Part shown: in pieces, positions 23,066 through 36,500 of the stretch | How positions within the stretch are numbered: position 1 is the first letter of the stretch | How the letters are laid out: each line of letters starts with the position of its first letter | Origin: Vespula vulgaris | Taxonomy: Eukaryota; Arthropoda; Insecta; Hymenoptera; Vespidae | Direction of reading: 5' to 3' | Assembly: GCF_905475345.1 (NCBI RefSeq) | Contig: NC_066610.1 | Span: forward strand, 2,189,886-2,253,885 | DNA: 64,000 nt | Notes under the pieces: generated by a model | Databases searched by the model: none | What the model was told of the DNA's origin: nothing | The model's input: only the letters and a program-made list of their open reading frames with translations | Made by a program: the position numbers and the translations under genes

Positions 23066-25603
23066 TTAAAATTTTGTTATGATTCCACTTTGATCTACAT
23101 TTTTTTGTTTCATTATATTAAGTTCGATTTTATTTTTTTTCCCCTGAACGCTATGAGAAATTCCATAAAATAGATAAATAGAAAAACCTACAAGTATATA
23201 TAAATAATATTAGAAAAGCATATAATATTTTTTAATATACATGTGCATTTTTTTTTTTTTTTTTATTCATGCAGCTTACCAAATAACATCCACACAACAA
23301 ATCTAATCCATGTAAACATGTCTAGTTGTAACATCAAATAAAGATTTATAAAAATGCTACAGCATGGTATCAATGGAACAAATGGAACCTGAGTAAAAAA
23401 AAAATTTGTTATTAAAATAATACATTAATAATTTACAATAATATACTGTGTTATTTACTTTGAAAGAGAGTTCAACTTGTTGAACTGGTTGTCTGCCAAT
23501 AGATGCTACATTTAATATTAATATAAATACAAGTATTATTATTATTACAAATACTATTACATTGCCGTTTGTTATATCAAGTTCAACGTGATTTAATATA
23601 AGAATAAGTATAAATACAACAAGACCTAAAACAGAAGATTTCAATTAAAATCATTAAAATATTGTTAAAATATTTATAACAAATTTTTTAGAATACTTAC
23701 TAAAACTAGCTACACTACATTTTGAAACTATGCTGGAAATATGCGATGGATCCTTATGATTATTTAAATTAAATGTTTGCTTGAATATATTTATTGCTGT
23801 AAATTCATAACCATTCATTGTCACTTCAGGCATAACATCATTTTCTTTTTGATATCTACGATTTAAAGATTAGTTTAATAGAAAGTATTTTATTTAACAT
23901 TATAAAGTTGTTTCTTTTTTTTATATCATAGAACAAGCCATAACCAACCTTAATATTAATACTGATATTGCTACTACTGTATATGCCAATAGTGTTCCAA
24001 TAGACATCATATCGATTAATTGATGGAGATTAAAAAGAAGAGTCATAATTCCTGGCATAATACAAAGTAATTTATACAATAATTATATGCGCATCTCAAA
24101 CAATTATATTTTATATATTTTTACTAACCAGCAAGTAGTCCGGAAAGTATTGTACCCAAAATTGGTGTCATGGTTTTAGAATGTACTTTAGAAAGCCACA
24201 TAAATATGATTCCATCACTCGCCATAGCATACAATACACGTGGCAAGGGAAACATAGCACCTAATAAACTCGTACATAAAGCAAAAACAGCTCCAATATT
24301 GACAATCCATTGGATGACTGGCCATCCAATTTGTTGAAAAACATAAGGGAATGGAGCATCAGCATTCTAATTTCACATGATCATAAATGTTACAATTAAC
24401 GAATAAAAAATTGCAAAGTATATTGCAGGTAAATCACCTAACTTACACATAAGTTTGTTTGCAGTCATTGTAAAACATTATACCTGATTGTAATATGGCC
24501 ACATCATGGTCAATACTGTAGAAATACTAAAATATGCTGCCAAAATAATAATAAGAGACAAAACAATGGCTAAGGGTATATCACGTTGTGGTTTCTTTGC
24601 CTCTTCACCGGTTGTTGCAACAGCATCAAAACCCACAAAACCATAAAAACATTTTGCTGCACCTGCCATTACTCCGCTTATTCCAAACGGCATAAAACCA
24701 CCACTACCAGCATTCGTTACGTTTTTAGGAATATCTTCTGTCGAAATGGACCAATTTTTTGGATCGGCTAAAAATTCATACGATGAATAAGACATCAAGA
24801 TTTAAATATGATTTCATAACAAGTTCGTTTACCTTTAATAGAACCTGCTACTATAACGATAATGATCGTAAGAAGATTGATGACAGTGAATATATTATTT
24901 AAAAAAGAAGATTCTTTAACTCCTATGCTAAGTAAAAAAACGAGTAACATGACCATGCCGAATGCAAAAAAATCAGGATACTCTGACAAGAAAGAAATGT
25001 TTATTGGCATAATTGATTGCAAAGTTTTCCCCATAATGTTTCCTATTAAAGCATCAATATAATTACTAAGGCCTCGAGCAACACTTGCTGTACCTAAATA
25101 GAAAAGAATAATTACCCAGTCAAAAGAATGATTACAATGAAAGATTATAATTAAGATCAAAACAATGAACATACCGATAACATACTCCAATATTAAATTC
25201 CATCCTATAACAAATGCTATAAATTCACCAACTGTTACATAACTATAAACATAAGCTGATCCTGCTTTTGGTACTCTTGATGCAAATTCTGCATAACACA
25301 TTCCTATAGAATGCAAATTTGTGATAAATCAATTATTAAAATCATAGCAATGTCTAATATCAAAATATTACCAGCAAAAGCAGAAGCAATAGCAGCAATG
25401 AGAAATGAGATACAAACGGCTGGTCCGGCCGTTTCTTTTGCAACACTTCCGGCAAGAACGTAAACGCCTAAACCAAGGGTCGCGCCGACTCCAAGGGCAG
25501 TCAAATCAAAGATATTGAGCACCCTTGCCAATTCGCCCTTGCCCTCTTGATCATCATCAACACGTTTTCTTGACAATGTTCTCCACAGGCGACCCGCCGC
25601 CAT
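23066..25603 (-). CDS. Cationic amino acid transporter (SLC7A1-4 family)
   Basis: Plasma- or lysosomal-membrane carrier for arginine, lysine and ornithine. It starts MAAGRLWRTLSRKR at 25603. About 14 membrane segments follow, beginning FDLTALGVGATLGLGVYVLA and GMCYAEFASRVPKAGSAY, the signature of APC-superfamily CAT proteins. CFYGFVGFDAVATTGEEAKK and PQRDIPLAI mark the central loop and segment 7, and LGTILSGLLAGIMTLLF segment 9. The end needs care: reading on past the donor at 23279 gives a stop at 23263-23265 inside segment 14. The donor (GTAAGC) instead joins in phase to an exon at 23187-23066 encoding GFSIYLFYGISHSVQGKK and a short tail, the normal end of the family. The intron is 92 bp. 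A 5' non-coding exon probably lies near 27.8-28.0 kb. Exact paralogue not assigned. Confidence 0.92.
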
Positions 25604-26952
25604 AACGATTGATCTTTTCTTCTTTTTTTATAACTGTACAAACTTTATAAACTTATTTATATAATAATTCATACTTTGCATCATGGCAATATTAATAATA
25701 GAATAATCAACATATCCACGTAATCAAGAAGAAAATTTTATTTTCTAAACAAAGCACTAATAAGTGATTGCGTACAATCGTCATTAAATTCAAGGATCTC
25801 TTGCATTAGATAAAGTGATCTTTCAAGGTCAACGATCTATCGGCCTTTACTACCTACATCGATGATTTCACTATAATCTTATTTCTTTTTTATTTTTATT
25901 CGACCGATCGATTAAACTAAATCGCGTTAACATAATTAGTAAATACAATTGTTGATGTTATATTATTTATTAAAATAAAAAATGAATGAGTTATTTACCG
26001 ATTAAAATAAATTGTTAGGAATCTATTTAAACGAGGCACGTACGTAATACGTAATGTTCACGTGGAGTTAGTCACCTATTTAGCATTAAAGAAACTTCCC
26101 CGTTAAATAGTCCAAGGAAAAACAGTTTTCATCCTTGTACAAACATATTAAACTATTTCAGAAGTATTCGATGTTAGGTCTCTTAACTACATTTGCGCAA
26201 CTGATCTCTTTACATTTAGTTCGCACGATCATTCTTCAAACGTATTCAACTCAAAGGAACATTACAATAAAAATGACATTTACACGTTATATAATAGTTA
26301 AAGTGAATTTAGCAAAAACAAGTTCTTTCTAGTTCGCATAACGTAATTCTAATTACAGGAAACTCATATTTTAAATGCTTCTGTTTTTCTTATTAACATT
26401 TCATGCACGATAAATACGAAATAAAATGAAAACAAAACAAAACAAAAAAAAAAGAAAAGTATAATCGAAAGAATATTATAGTTGTATAATATAATAATAA
26501 TGAAAGATAATATTTTATTCGATTGAAACAAATGTGGCGTAGAAACGAATTAATCATAAATAAGGTCAACAAATTAAGAGTCTCTATTTGTACTTTCACT
26601 GAATTCACTCATTAATAATTAATTGAACGAACGTAAAAAAAATTTATTCCTTATTATTAATTGATATGTATAAAATATTTAGAGAAGATAAGAATTATTA
26701 TGATAAAAATTATGTCTCTCTCGTTATATATACTGTTTCTTTTAACAAAATTTCAGCTCAAATAACGTTTGGAAAAGGAATGACCTCGAGGAAAGAGAAT
26801 GTATGTATGTTGAATGTACATTCATTGAATTCGTCGTATGAACACTTGATTTTGTGATTATTATTGTCGGATAAATGAGAGATATAACTAAATATTAATA
26901 ATAATTGAATTTATAATTTCTTTGTTTGCTTTTCTTTTTCTTTTATTTTTTT

Positions 26953-26986
<34 letters not shown>

Positions 26987-28358
26987 TATAGCAATAAAAT
27001 TTTCGCCATACGCGAAATAATCCATAAGAGATTATGAATATGAGATATGTCAATGGAAATAAGATGTATCAACAATAAAGAGATAATTCTTATCTCGGGT
27101 AAAAGAGAAAGGTGCCGATGTTAGAATGAATATTTAATATATTCAGTTTCGAATGTTTCGATATATTCTCGAAAATTATATCTTGGAAAATAAAAATTTT
27201 TTACGATAGAGAAATATATTTCTTTAGCTTCAATAACAAATGTAAGTGGAGAATGTGATTAATGTAAGAGAGATCGAGAAATAACTTTCTCTTTCTATCA
27301 TATATTAATATCCTTATAATATCATAAAATAATACATTTCTATTGTTCTTTTATAGGTCCTATATCTATATAGAAAAAAAAAAAATTAAACGATTGTATT
27401 AACGATAGTAATAAAAATGTTAATTTGATGCTTTAATTTATTGAAAATGTTAACACTTGTAATATTATCGCGTCGATCATATGTCTACGCGTCACGATAA
27501 TTATGATTTATGTGTTATGACTTTTATTCACAAGAGCTATTTTTTATACTCATATTGCTACAAATTTTTCAAAGACTAATATATAAATATTAACATCAAT
27601 GCATACATAAAGATATATGCATAATAATATGCAAATTAATAAAAAAATATATACATATATATAATTATAAAAATTTCAATTAAATACAACATAAACATAA
27701 CATTTTGAATTAAATACATTAAATTTTAATATAAATAATGAATCAATGAAATAATATATTAAATTATATGAAATAAAAATATAATTTAATAGATATAATC
27801 ACTCACCTAATTTTGAAAATGCCCTTTAGACAGAGAAACAATGTAGTCAGACAATATTTCATATGTAGATAAATTTAATTAATATAGGATCGCGCACACG
27901 TAGCTGGCATATAATAAAATCGCGAGACTAGGTCAATCACGCTCGAACCGGTCACACCAGAGGACGACTGTGAACTAATAAGTACAGTAATATTACGACT
28001 CTCTCTCTCTCCCACCTGTCTAGATGCTAATAAACTTGAATTGCCTCCCACCGTGATTGAGAAGAAGGACGTTTGTATTCAAACGAGAACTATTTGAAAA
28101 TCTGCGAATATATAAGACATTTCAAGCCATCGAGCTTATCATTTTTATATAAAAATATCTTTTTATTTTTTATTTATCGTATAAATTCATTATTCCTCAG
28201 AAAACAAAAAAGATAACATTATTTATTTATTTATTATTAAATACTTACAAAAATGATGGAATGTGATATTAATCTAATCAAGTAAAATTTATATACATGA
28301 ATATAAATTGATAATTAATAATTAAATTTTCAGACGTGACATTATTTATAATATCAAT
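25604..28358. other. Upstream region and probable 5' non-coding exon of the CAT gene
   Basis: No protein gene. On the minus strand a good donor, TTAG/GTGAGTG, at about 27807 could end a non-coding first exon running from about 28000; it would splice into the short leader before 25603. A CT tract at about 28000-28012 lies at the likely promoter. A long T run (about 26957-26985) and AT-rich sequence fill the rest of the intron-like span. The last 100-200 bases hold the GTF2H2 3' end. Confidence 0.45.
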
Positions 28359-30040
28359 TTATTTATCGGTAAATTTTTGATATGTTGTTTGATTTGTTGC
28401 ACAGCCTGGACATGTATGCAATGATTCATGGATAAAAATTTCACAGTCTATACAGAAAACTCTTGAACATTTTTCACAAACATAGATCTAAAAAAATATA
28501 TATATATATTACATAAAAAAAATAATAAACTTTTCAATGAATGATTTTGTTAATACCTTTTTATCTTTTTGTGATAATGTTTTTTGGCATCCATAGCATA
28601 TTGTAAATTCGCCCTCATAATCTAATTCTTTAAAAGGTGCAACTGGAAATAAATAATGGTATGATCTTGCCAAATGTGGAGCAGAAACAAGAGTGAGCCC
28701 ACATGCCCTACACTCTACTGGAAGTTCACAATGTTTACTAAGACATTGTGGACAAAGGAAACCTGTACTTGTTAATTTTACAGATCCGTCCGAGTTTTCT
28801 GCATGACTGTAATCAATTATATAAAAGCAATAACAATTATATAATATCAATTTTTTAATCTTATAATAATTATATGTACATATATATACATACCACATGC
28901 ATACTGCTATTGAAGTATCAGTACCAGAAGAATGCAATGCATGATGTGGAAAACCCATTTTTACGAGTGCTGCATCTAATCTAGTAGCAGCAGGTGGTGG
29001 ATCTATGTGTGCATTTAATTGTTCTTTAAAATGTTTATCATCTAAAACAACGCCATGTTCTCCACCAGTTACAGTAGCAACTTTCTTACAAATATATAAT
29101 TCAGCAGCTAAACCTATTACACTACACCTTATACCATCTGATTTCATAGCCTGAAATCAAATTAATTATTGTTGCATTGAAATATATGACTTTTGATTAA
29201 TAAGTCAGTAAATTCATTTACTTGTATAGTTTCAGTAATATCTCCAGGATCACAGGTAGTAAGAGATCCAGTTATTATTATTATTTCTTTACTAGCATGC
29301 GATGGCAATAGTTTAAGAGATTTTATAGCTAACTCCAAAGAATTTTGTAAAGATGGTTCACCAGCCAATGATGTTTGTTGTAAAGCTTTTATTTCCTATA
29401 AAAATCATAGAAAATATAATGACCGTTGTTATACTTTAGAATGTTGATATATATACATATACATATATATACATATATACTGACCTTAATATGTTTCTTT
29501 GAATTTCCAGCTAAATCACTAATTTTTTCAGCTCTTTTATTTTTAGTAACAATTAAACCAATTTGACTTATAGGATTTTGATAAAAGAATTCATCCACAA
29601 AGTCCTCTAAAAGCTTACAATTATTTTATAAATTGATTATCATTATGATATATAAACTTATTTAATATTTATATATAGAATACCTTTAAAGAACATAGCA
29701 GACGTGTTGGTTTCAAATCTTGATTTGACATTGCTTCAGAAGTATCAAGAATAATGTATAAATGTCTCATCATTCCTAATCTGGCGCCAGCTTTTCTTTC
29801 CAATTGCCTTTTTCTTTTAGCATTGTGTATAATATCGGCAACAGATGCTTCAACAAGACCATCATCATCTTCTTTAATTGCCTCCCTATATAAGAAGATA
29901 TATTAAATTCATAATATTGTGTCATATAGTATTTTTATATGGTTAACTTTGTCTCTCCAAATTTCATAAAAACATATATACCAAGTTTTTTCATAACCAG
30001 TTTCCCATCTGTACTCCTTTTCTTCTTCTTCATCAGCCAT
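28359..30040 (-). CDS. GTF2H2: General transcription factor IIH subunit 2 (p44/Ssl1)
   Basis: Core TFIIH subunit that stimulates the XPD helicase in transcription start and nucleotide excision repair. Start MADEEEEKEYRWETGYEKTW at 30040. The von Willebrand A domain follows with HLYIILDTSEAM, then FVDEFFYQNPISQIGLIV and HASKEIIIITGSLTTCDPGD, all diagnostic for p44. The C-terminus has two cysteine clusters: CPQCLSKHCELPVECRACGL and the RING-like CYGCQKT, VCEKCSRVFCIDCEIFIHE and HTCPGC. It ends with YQKFTDK. Exons are separated by short introns and total about 400 residues, as expected. It is divergent from the THAP gene. Confidence 0.96.
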
Positions 30041-30406
30041 TTCTTATTTATAAAATAAACTTTGTATATAATTATAAATAAGCACTATTTAAAGAAAATA
30101 AAGAGCAAAAAAAGATAGAACTATAGCCAGTAAATCGAAATCCACCTATGTACTAAGCTATATTAGAAAAGGACGAAAATATTACGGTACAGATGATACT
30201 CTCTCTGTCTGACAAAGGACTTTAATCATTATGCGCATGCGCGATAATTCTCCCAAAAGAAAGCGGGGATATTATCTCACGTGCTAAAACATGCTATTTG
30301 GAGGTTAAAGAATTCAGAAATTTATTAATTTAATATATTCTTAGAAATTTATGACAATTTTTCTATTTTATTATTAATATATATTATAGGATTTTTTTTT
30401 ATAAAG
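30041..30406. promoter_or_regulatory. Bidirectional GTF2H2 / THAP promoter with NRF1-type palindrome
   Basis: TGCGCATGCGCG at 30232-30243 is a perfect NRF1 (fly Ewg) consensus palindrome, placed midway between the two starts. TCACGTG at about 30276 is an E-box core. TATA elements are not evident, as is usual for housekeeping bidirectional promoters. Confidence 0.65.
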
Positions 30407-31410
30407 ATGGGTAAATTATGTTATTTATGTAATCGAAAAGCCTCAAACACAGAAAATATTTCATTACATAGGTAAAAGTATAAGAAATATTTATATTATT
30501 TAATAAATTTCTTAAAATCATCAATAATGTATAATCAATTTTAGTTTTCCAAAGCATTTAACTGTACGTCAGAAGTGGTTAAATGTTTGTGGATTAAATT
30601 TAAATGACGATGTATCACATTCTTATATCTGTTCTGTTCACTTTGCTGAAACAGATATCAATAAATGTAATGCTTTTGGAAGAAGTAAATCTGTAATTAA
30701 ACCTGGAGCAGTCCCTTCCATGTTTATAACAAATCCTCTTGTCATAGGAGAAGTTGATAAGTTGTCATCAAAAGCATCCGCAAATGATTGTAATGATAGA
30801 TGTAAAAATATTTTGTCAGATACTGAAAATACAGTTGAAGGTAAATCCAAAAATATTTAATATTTGAAATGTTCTTGTTAGAAATAGTAGTAATTCATTG
30901 ATTTATTTACATTAATTTTCTTTTATTTCAGTCTCTGATAAAAATTGTAAATCCACATTTATAAAACATAAATCTAAAGATGATAATACCAATGATACAG
31001 GTAAATTCCATAAAGTGAATAAAATGATTGAATTTATTTAAGAATTGAAATTAGTAGTTTACTAACTATACTTTTTTTTTTTAGTTGCTTTAATTAACCA
31101 TTATTTTTATTATCATAGCTCTAGATCATAATAGCTACAATATTTCCAAAAAAAACGAATATTCTTTGAACCGCGTTATATATCTGAAATTACGACGGCA
31201 GATGTTGCATCTCCAAGAAGGGCTGAGAGAGTCATCAAATTAATAAAAGCAACTGATCAACAAAAATTGAAACGTATTAAAAATTTACAAGATCAAACAA
31301 GGAAGCTTAAAAAACGCGTTACCTTTTTACAAGGTATAGTATCTCGTTTGAAGAACAAAAAAATGATATCTGAAGAAAGTGGAGACACTTTTATGGTAAA
31401 GTACATATAA
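30407..31410 (+). CDS. THAP-domain zinc-finger protein, apparently frameshifted
   Basis: DNA-binding protein with an N-terminal THAP (C2CH) finger: MGKLCYLCNRK supplies the first two cysteines. WLNVCGLNL and SYICSVHF supply the tryptophan and the C-x2-H pair. AVPSMF is the closing AVPTIF-type box. Exons are 30407-30471, 30545-30840 and 30932-31000, then a last exon from about 31119 or 31135 to 31410. That last exon contains the typical C-terminal block of THAP proteins, FFEPRYISEITTADV then PRRAERVIKLI and a coiled coil. From the upstream phase, however, this block is one base out; removing one A from the run of eight at 31148-31155 would restore it. It may be a sequence error, a polymorphism or a recent pseudogene. 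The final exon could also splice on at 31394, where ATG/GTAAAG occurs. Confidence 0.75.
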
Positions 31411-32468
31411 ATATGAACTATTATTAGTTTTTTAAAACAATCGTACATAACTTAAAAGGTTTTAAATAAGAAATTTAATATATTTTTTGTCGATCTTAAA
31501 CAAATGTTTTTCGATGAGTGCATTTTATTGTTTTATTTATATGTGTATTGTACTTTTGTATCTAATTGATCGTATGATTCACTTTTATATTTAACCGCCT
31601 GCGCAGAATACTTTGCGCACAACGGAAAAAGTAACTTTTTCTATCTTACTTCATTGGTAACCCTACCACTTATGGGGACTGGCAATATATTCCTATTACA
31701 TATGTATATGATCGGAATCGACTTGGCATTAATTAACATAGCTCTATCTCTTTCCATCCGGAATATCAGCAGGTCCGATTGTAAAAGGCGGTAAATTCAA
31801 AGTCAGTAAAAATCTTTGAAATGTGATCATTTTTCTAGTCTATTAATTACTGTGATTGACATTATACCATATCATAAATGTAAGATACAAAAGAAATATT
31901 GTATTTATTGATAAAAATATATAAATATTGATAACAGAAAAGGTAATAAAGTCGGAAAATGTAAGATCAGGTTCCCGCCAAAATAATTGTCGTCGTTGGC
32001 CTGGCGGTTAGCGGGCGCCATGGCGCCACCGTCGGAAGACGCGATCACTGTTTTCATTCCGTCTCGTGCTGGTTAGGGGTATTTTCTGGATCGTGAAAAT
32101 CCGATTTTTCTACGGTTTATCGGCCGTAAGTCGTCATCATTGGTTCGAGAGATGATCGTTAAGAATAATCGTTCAGGTGTCTCAAGTGCGTTCGGAAAGT
32201 ATTCTTGGAAAAACAGGAAGTGAATCTAGGAGGGAAGAGCATTAGCGAGGAGAGCCATCTTGACGAGCATCGGCTCTCTTCGCTCGTGGTAGAGACAGAA
32301 GAAGAGGAAAGGAGTCGCGTGTGGCGGCAGCAATGACATCTTTCCGAAATAATCGCGATATCACGACGCGCTTGAATTATTTGCGTTAACGGTAGTCGCT
32401 TCGCGTAAGGCCAAAGCCATTTTAGCCGGGTGATCCGCGTGCGTTAACGCGAAAACGAAGGAGGAAGG

Positions 32469-32475
32469 GAGAGAT

Positions 32476-32522
<47 letters not shown>

Positions 32523-32595
32523 GAAAGAGAGAGAGAGAGAGAGAGAGAGAAAAGAGAGAGAAAGTGTATGTCTCTGTGTGTATATGTATATCTAC

Positions 32596-32636
<41 letters not shown>

Positions 32637-32690
32637 GTGAGTGAGTAGTGGGTAATAGAGAGAGAGAGAAAGAAAGAGAGTGAGAAAAGA
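32469..32690 (+). repeat. (GA)n-rich microsatellite tracts
   Basis: Several long GAGAGA runs (about 32492-32518, 32527-32556, 32599-32634, 32658-32690) separated by short spacers, within the likely Chromator-like leader. Confidence 0.9.
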
Positions 32691-33129
32691 CGATAGAATA
32701 TGTACGTCGAAAGTCGTACGTTGGTAACTCCACGCGACTGGCCGCGTTTACAATGAATACGTGCCTGTGTCCCTCTTCAAATTTCATCATTTATGCGGGA
32801 ATTTGTTTCATTTAAAATCAAACTAATTCGCGTACGGTATATTTGATTTTTCTCGCACTTCTTCTCCGACAGATCGGACTGGCTGACGTGGAGGATTTAT
32901 ATCAGAGTATAAAACGGGCGATCATATAAAACATAGGAGCGGCTCTGGCGGTCTATCGAATTGAAAGAAAATGTTCGCAGTTCGATCTTCACCGGCGCCG
33001 TTTCGTACAAATTATTTTTAGTAACCCGCGAATCTTTGAATGTTTTTTTTTCTTTTTTTGCCGTTCTTTTTTCTTTTCTTTATTTTATTAATTATTCGGT
33101 TATTATTATTTGTAGAAAGAAAAGATATA

Positions 33130-33185
33130 CATATATATATACACACACACATACACATACACACACACACACACATATATATGTA
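33130..33185 (+). repeat. (TA)n(CA)n microsatellite
   Basis: Alternating TA and CA dinucleotides in the Chromator-like 5' intron. Confidence 0.85.
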
Positions 33186-33571
33186 TAAATGGTCAGTGAA
33201 AGGAATAGAATTTCTTTCGAAATATTTTCCAACCTCTTTTATATTTTCGCGCTCGATTTATAGCTTTTCGTATATCTCGTCTATATCGTTATATATATTT
33301 CTTTAAAACTATAATCTATGTTTTGTATTTATTTTTATTACATATATAGTTTCCTTTATTTTTTATTTTTTTGATCATTTTATATATAGTAAGATCATGT
33401 AGTTTTGTCAGACAAGTATGCGGATGGTTGTGGAACATATATAAGCTTTTCCTTATTATAATATCTTTTTTCTTTTGATATTATTAACCTAGATAATAAA
33501 ACAAAGTATTCTTTAATTTGTAGCAAACTGTATTTGCTGACAACGCAAATCCAAGCGTAATTTTGAACAAG

Positions 33572-36500
33572 ATGGAAGCGGATGATGGCCCGTCGGCTAT
33601 CAATACTAATCCTAATAGTATAAAAGGTAATCTATTTATATCTTTATATTGTACTTATATCAATTAATCCATTGAGAATAAAGTTACTTGAAAATTATAT
33701 TTTTATATATATTTGTTTATCATATTAATGCTTCATAAATATAAATGTAAATATAATCTATATTATATTAGCTGCACAAGAAGAAATGGGACGTTTAGAT
33801 ATTTTGGTCTGTGGCCAATGTCATTCTGTTTTTCATTTTATCGAAGAATTTCAAGAGCACCGTACTAAGGAAGGAGCTTGTTCACAAATATCACATTTTC
33901 GTGAAAATACTAATGTTAGTATATCAGAAAATAATCAGAACTTTCTTATAGATTGTTTGAGATAAAATGAAAGATTTAATAATTACTTTCAAATATCTAT
34001 AGAATGAACAAAAAGCACAAGTTTGGGCCTTTCTTTTATGGAAAGATACACAAATTCAACAAGAAGGTTCGGATAGGGATTCAACCAATTCTTGGAAACT
34101 TTATCAAAAATGGTGTAAGATGGATACACATATTAGAGATTCATGGATCACAGCAGGAAAAACCATTCAAACATTCACTAAAATTAGTAATGCAAAAATG
34201 CAAGAAGTTCCAAGACAAACAAATTCTAATGTGGAAGGTATTTGTTCTACAAGATCATTTTTATGTAAGTATTATTGCTTTACAATGTTAAACTAAAAAA
34301 ATTTTATTGTCTATATAGGAACAAAACCATTAGTAGTACGTAAGGTCATAAGAAATGGACAACCAGAGGAAGCATCTGATACGAAAAAAGATGCTAAATC
34401 TTCCGAAGTAAAATCACAAAAAGGTTTAGAATCTATGGACAGTGAAGTTGAAAAGAAAGAGAAGCCAAAACTGAAACCATCTGTTAAACCGAAGGTAATA
34501 TTATTAATTAATATGGATGTGGTATATATAAGTATTACATATTTTTATTATTGTTCTTCTTTGTCTTAGGGTAAATCTACAAAAGCAACAGGAGATGAGG
34601 ATAGAGACTCGAGTACTGAAGAATACATCGTGGAGAAAATTTTAGCTAAACGATTCAATCCAAAGAAGAGATGTTCAGAATATTTACTCAAATGGGAAGG
34701 TTATTCACAGTGAGTTCATTGTCCAATTTTTGATATTAAAATTGGTGACGTATTTGTTTTTTTCTTCTTTTCTTTTTTTTGTTTTTTATAAACATTTTTT
34801 ATAAAAAAAAATATACATAAATTTTTAGTGAAAGCAATACATGGGAACCTGCAGAAAGTGTTGCAACTTGCAAGTACTTATTAGAAGAATTTGAAAGAAA
34901 TTTGGCAAAACAAAAGGAACTGAAAGCGGCACAACAACAAGCAAGTACTAAATTGTCAGGAAAAGTCGCAGCACAAAAAGCAGTAATAAAATCAGCAGAC
35001 GCTAGTAAACCAGGTCCGAGCAACGTGGTTCAAGCGGGGTATGTAAATTAATGTATATCAATATATTACATAAGTATTTTATACAATACATTGTTTTATT
35101 CTCTTTATAATACGTAGACGTCCTATGCGTTCAAGTAAATCTAAAGCAATGGACCAAGTAAAGCAATGGTGTGGTTCAATGAAAGATGAGGAGAGTGACA
35201 GTATGTTCCGTATACATTCATTATATCCCAGTGTCATATTCTAATAATATTGCAACAATGTCTTCCAAATTTCAGTATTAGGGAAGAGGAGGATAGATTA
35301 TTCTGATAGTGACTCCGAAGAAGCTGGCAGTAGCGCTGCAAAAAGGGCAAAGGCTGACACAGGTAGCGACGAGGATTGGACCGGAGAATCAGAAGAGGAA
35401 AAGCTGATGGGACGTAGTGATGTAATACAACGTGCATTTAACCGTGCAAACGCGCAATCTAATGGTTCGAACAGGACTGTTTCTACTACTGATCTTGCAA
35501 CTTCATTGGGACTGCAGTCACCAGAAGGTGCAAAGTCAAGTCAACCTCCAGTATTAGTCGCCAATGCTAAAGGCGTTGTTAAAGTTGATCCTAAACAAAT
35601 GCCAAATTTAACATCTGGTGTTTATGTTATGTCTCGAAAGGATGGCATTATAAAATTAGATTCATCTCCGAGTGGAAAACTTGCTGTCAAGGGTTCGCCC
35701 ACAACACAAGGTGTTTTAATGGTACAAAATCGAGATAATACTAATGTTGTAAGAAAACAAGTTATTTCTGCGACGCAATCAAACTCAATTACTCCCGTGA
35801 AAGTAGTTTCCAAAATGGATGGAAGTCAAGTAGTAACACAAATGAAAGTAGTTTCTAAGCCAGTTGCATCTAAGACAGGAGGTATACAAAAATCAGAACC
35901 TATAAAAATACAGCCAAAACCAGATCCATCACAATTACAACAAATACATGTGGTGACTGCAGTACCAGCTCCAATAACGTTACAACCAAGAATAAGTACA
36001 GGTATACGACCTAGTCCTGTTGCAGTAACGCGTGGTGCGGATGGTCGTCCTCTGTTACCTAGACCAACACTACGTGCAGCTACCCCAACTAGTGTCCTCG
36101 GCATTGGATCACCCATTCGTACTCCTGTTAGAGCACCAGCTCCTAGACAACTACAAGGCCAACAAACACGACAAGTGCTACAGAAACGTACAACGGTTGT
36201 AAATACTCAAGCTAGTTCACCTAGTACTGCAACGGTGACTCCTGTTAGACCGAAATTTACGGTACTTAGTTCGCAGGGAAAACAAGTTATAAAATCTGGA
36301 AGCCCTGCGCAAAGCAAGCAATCACCTAAATCATCATTGGGTAAACCACAGTCTTTATTGTCGCCACAACAAAAGTTGTTAATGGCAAAGAGAAAAGCAC
36401 AGGAGGCAGCAGGTTTGATTAAGCCAGGTGGACGTGGCATATTAGCTGGCAATCGTGCGTCGGCTGGACGTGGTAAGGCTAAAGCTGTCGAATCACCAAC

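Larger units (their letters stand above)
31411..33571 (+). promoter_or_regulatory. Promoter and 5' UTR of the Chromator-like gene
   Basis: TTCCCGCCAA at 31972-31981 is an E2F-type site. A GC-rich block with GGCGCCATGGCGCC follows at about 32014-32030. GA tracts extend from about 32469 to 32680, dense potential GAGA-factor sites. A 5' non-coding exon probably starts in the GC-rich block; a second begins after the acceptor TTTGTAG at about 33524 and runs into the start codon. No coding frame was found; the reverse-strand frame at 32422-32790 is a low-complexity shadow. Confidence 0.55.

Noticed and set aside
23263..23265. Stop codon taken as the end of the cationic amino acid transporter
   Set aside because: It lies after a good donor. 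A phase-matched downstream exon (23187-23066) restores the conserved end of segment 14.
32422..32790. 122-residue reverse frame full of Leu-Ser repeats
   Set aside because: It is simply the translation of the GA/CT microsatellite.
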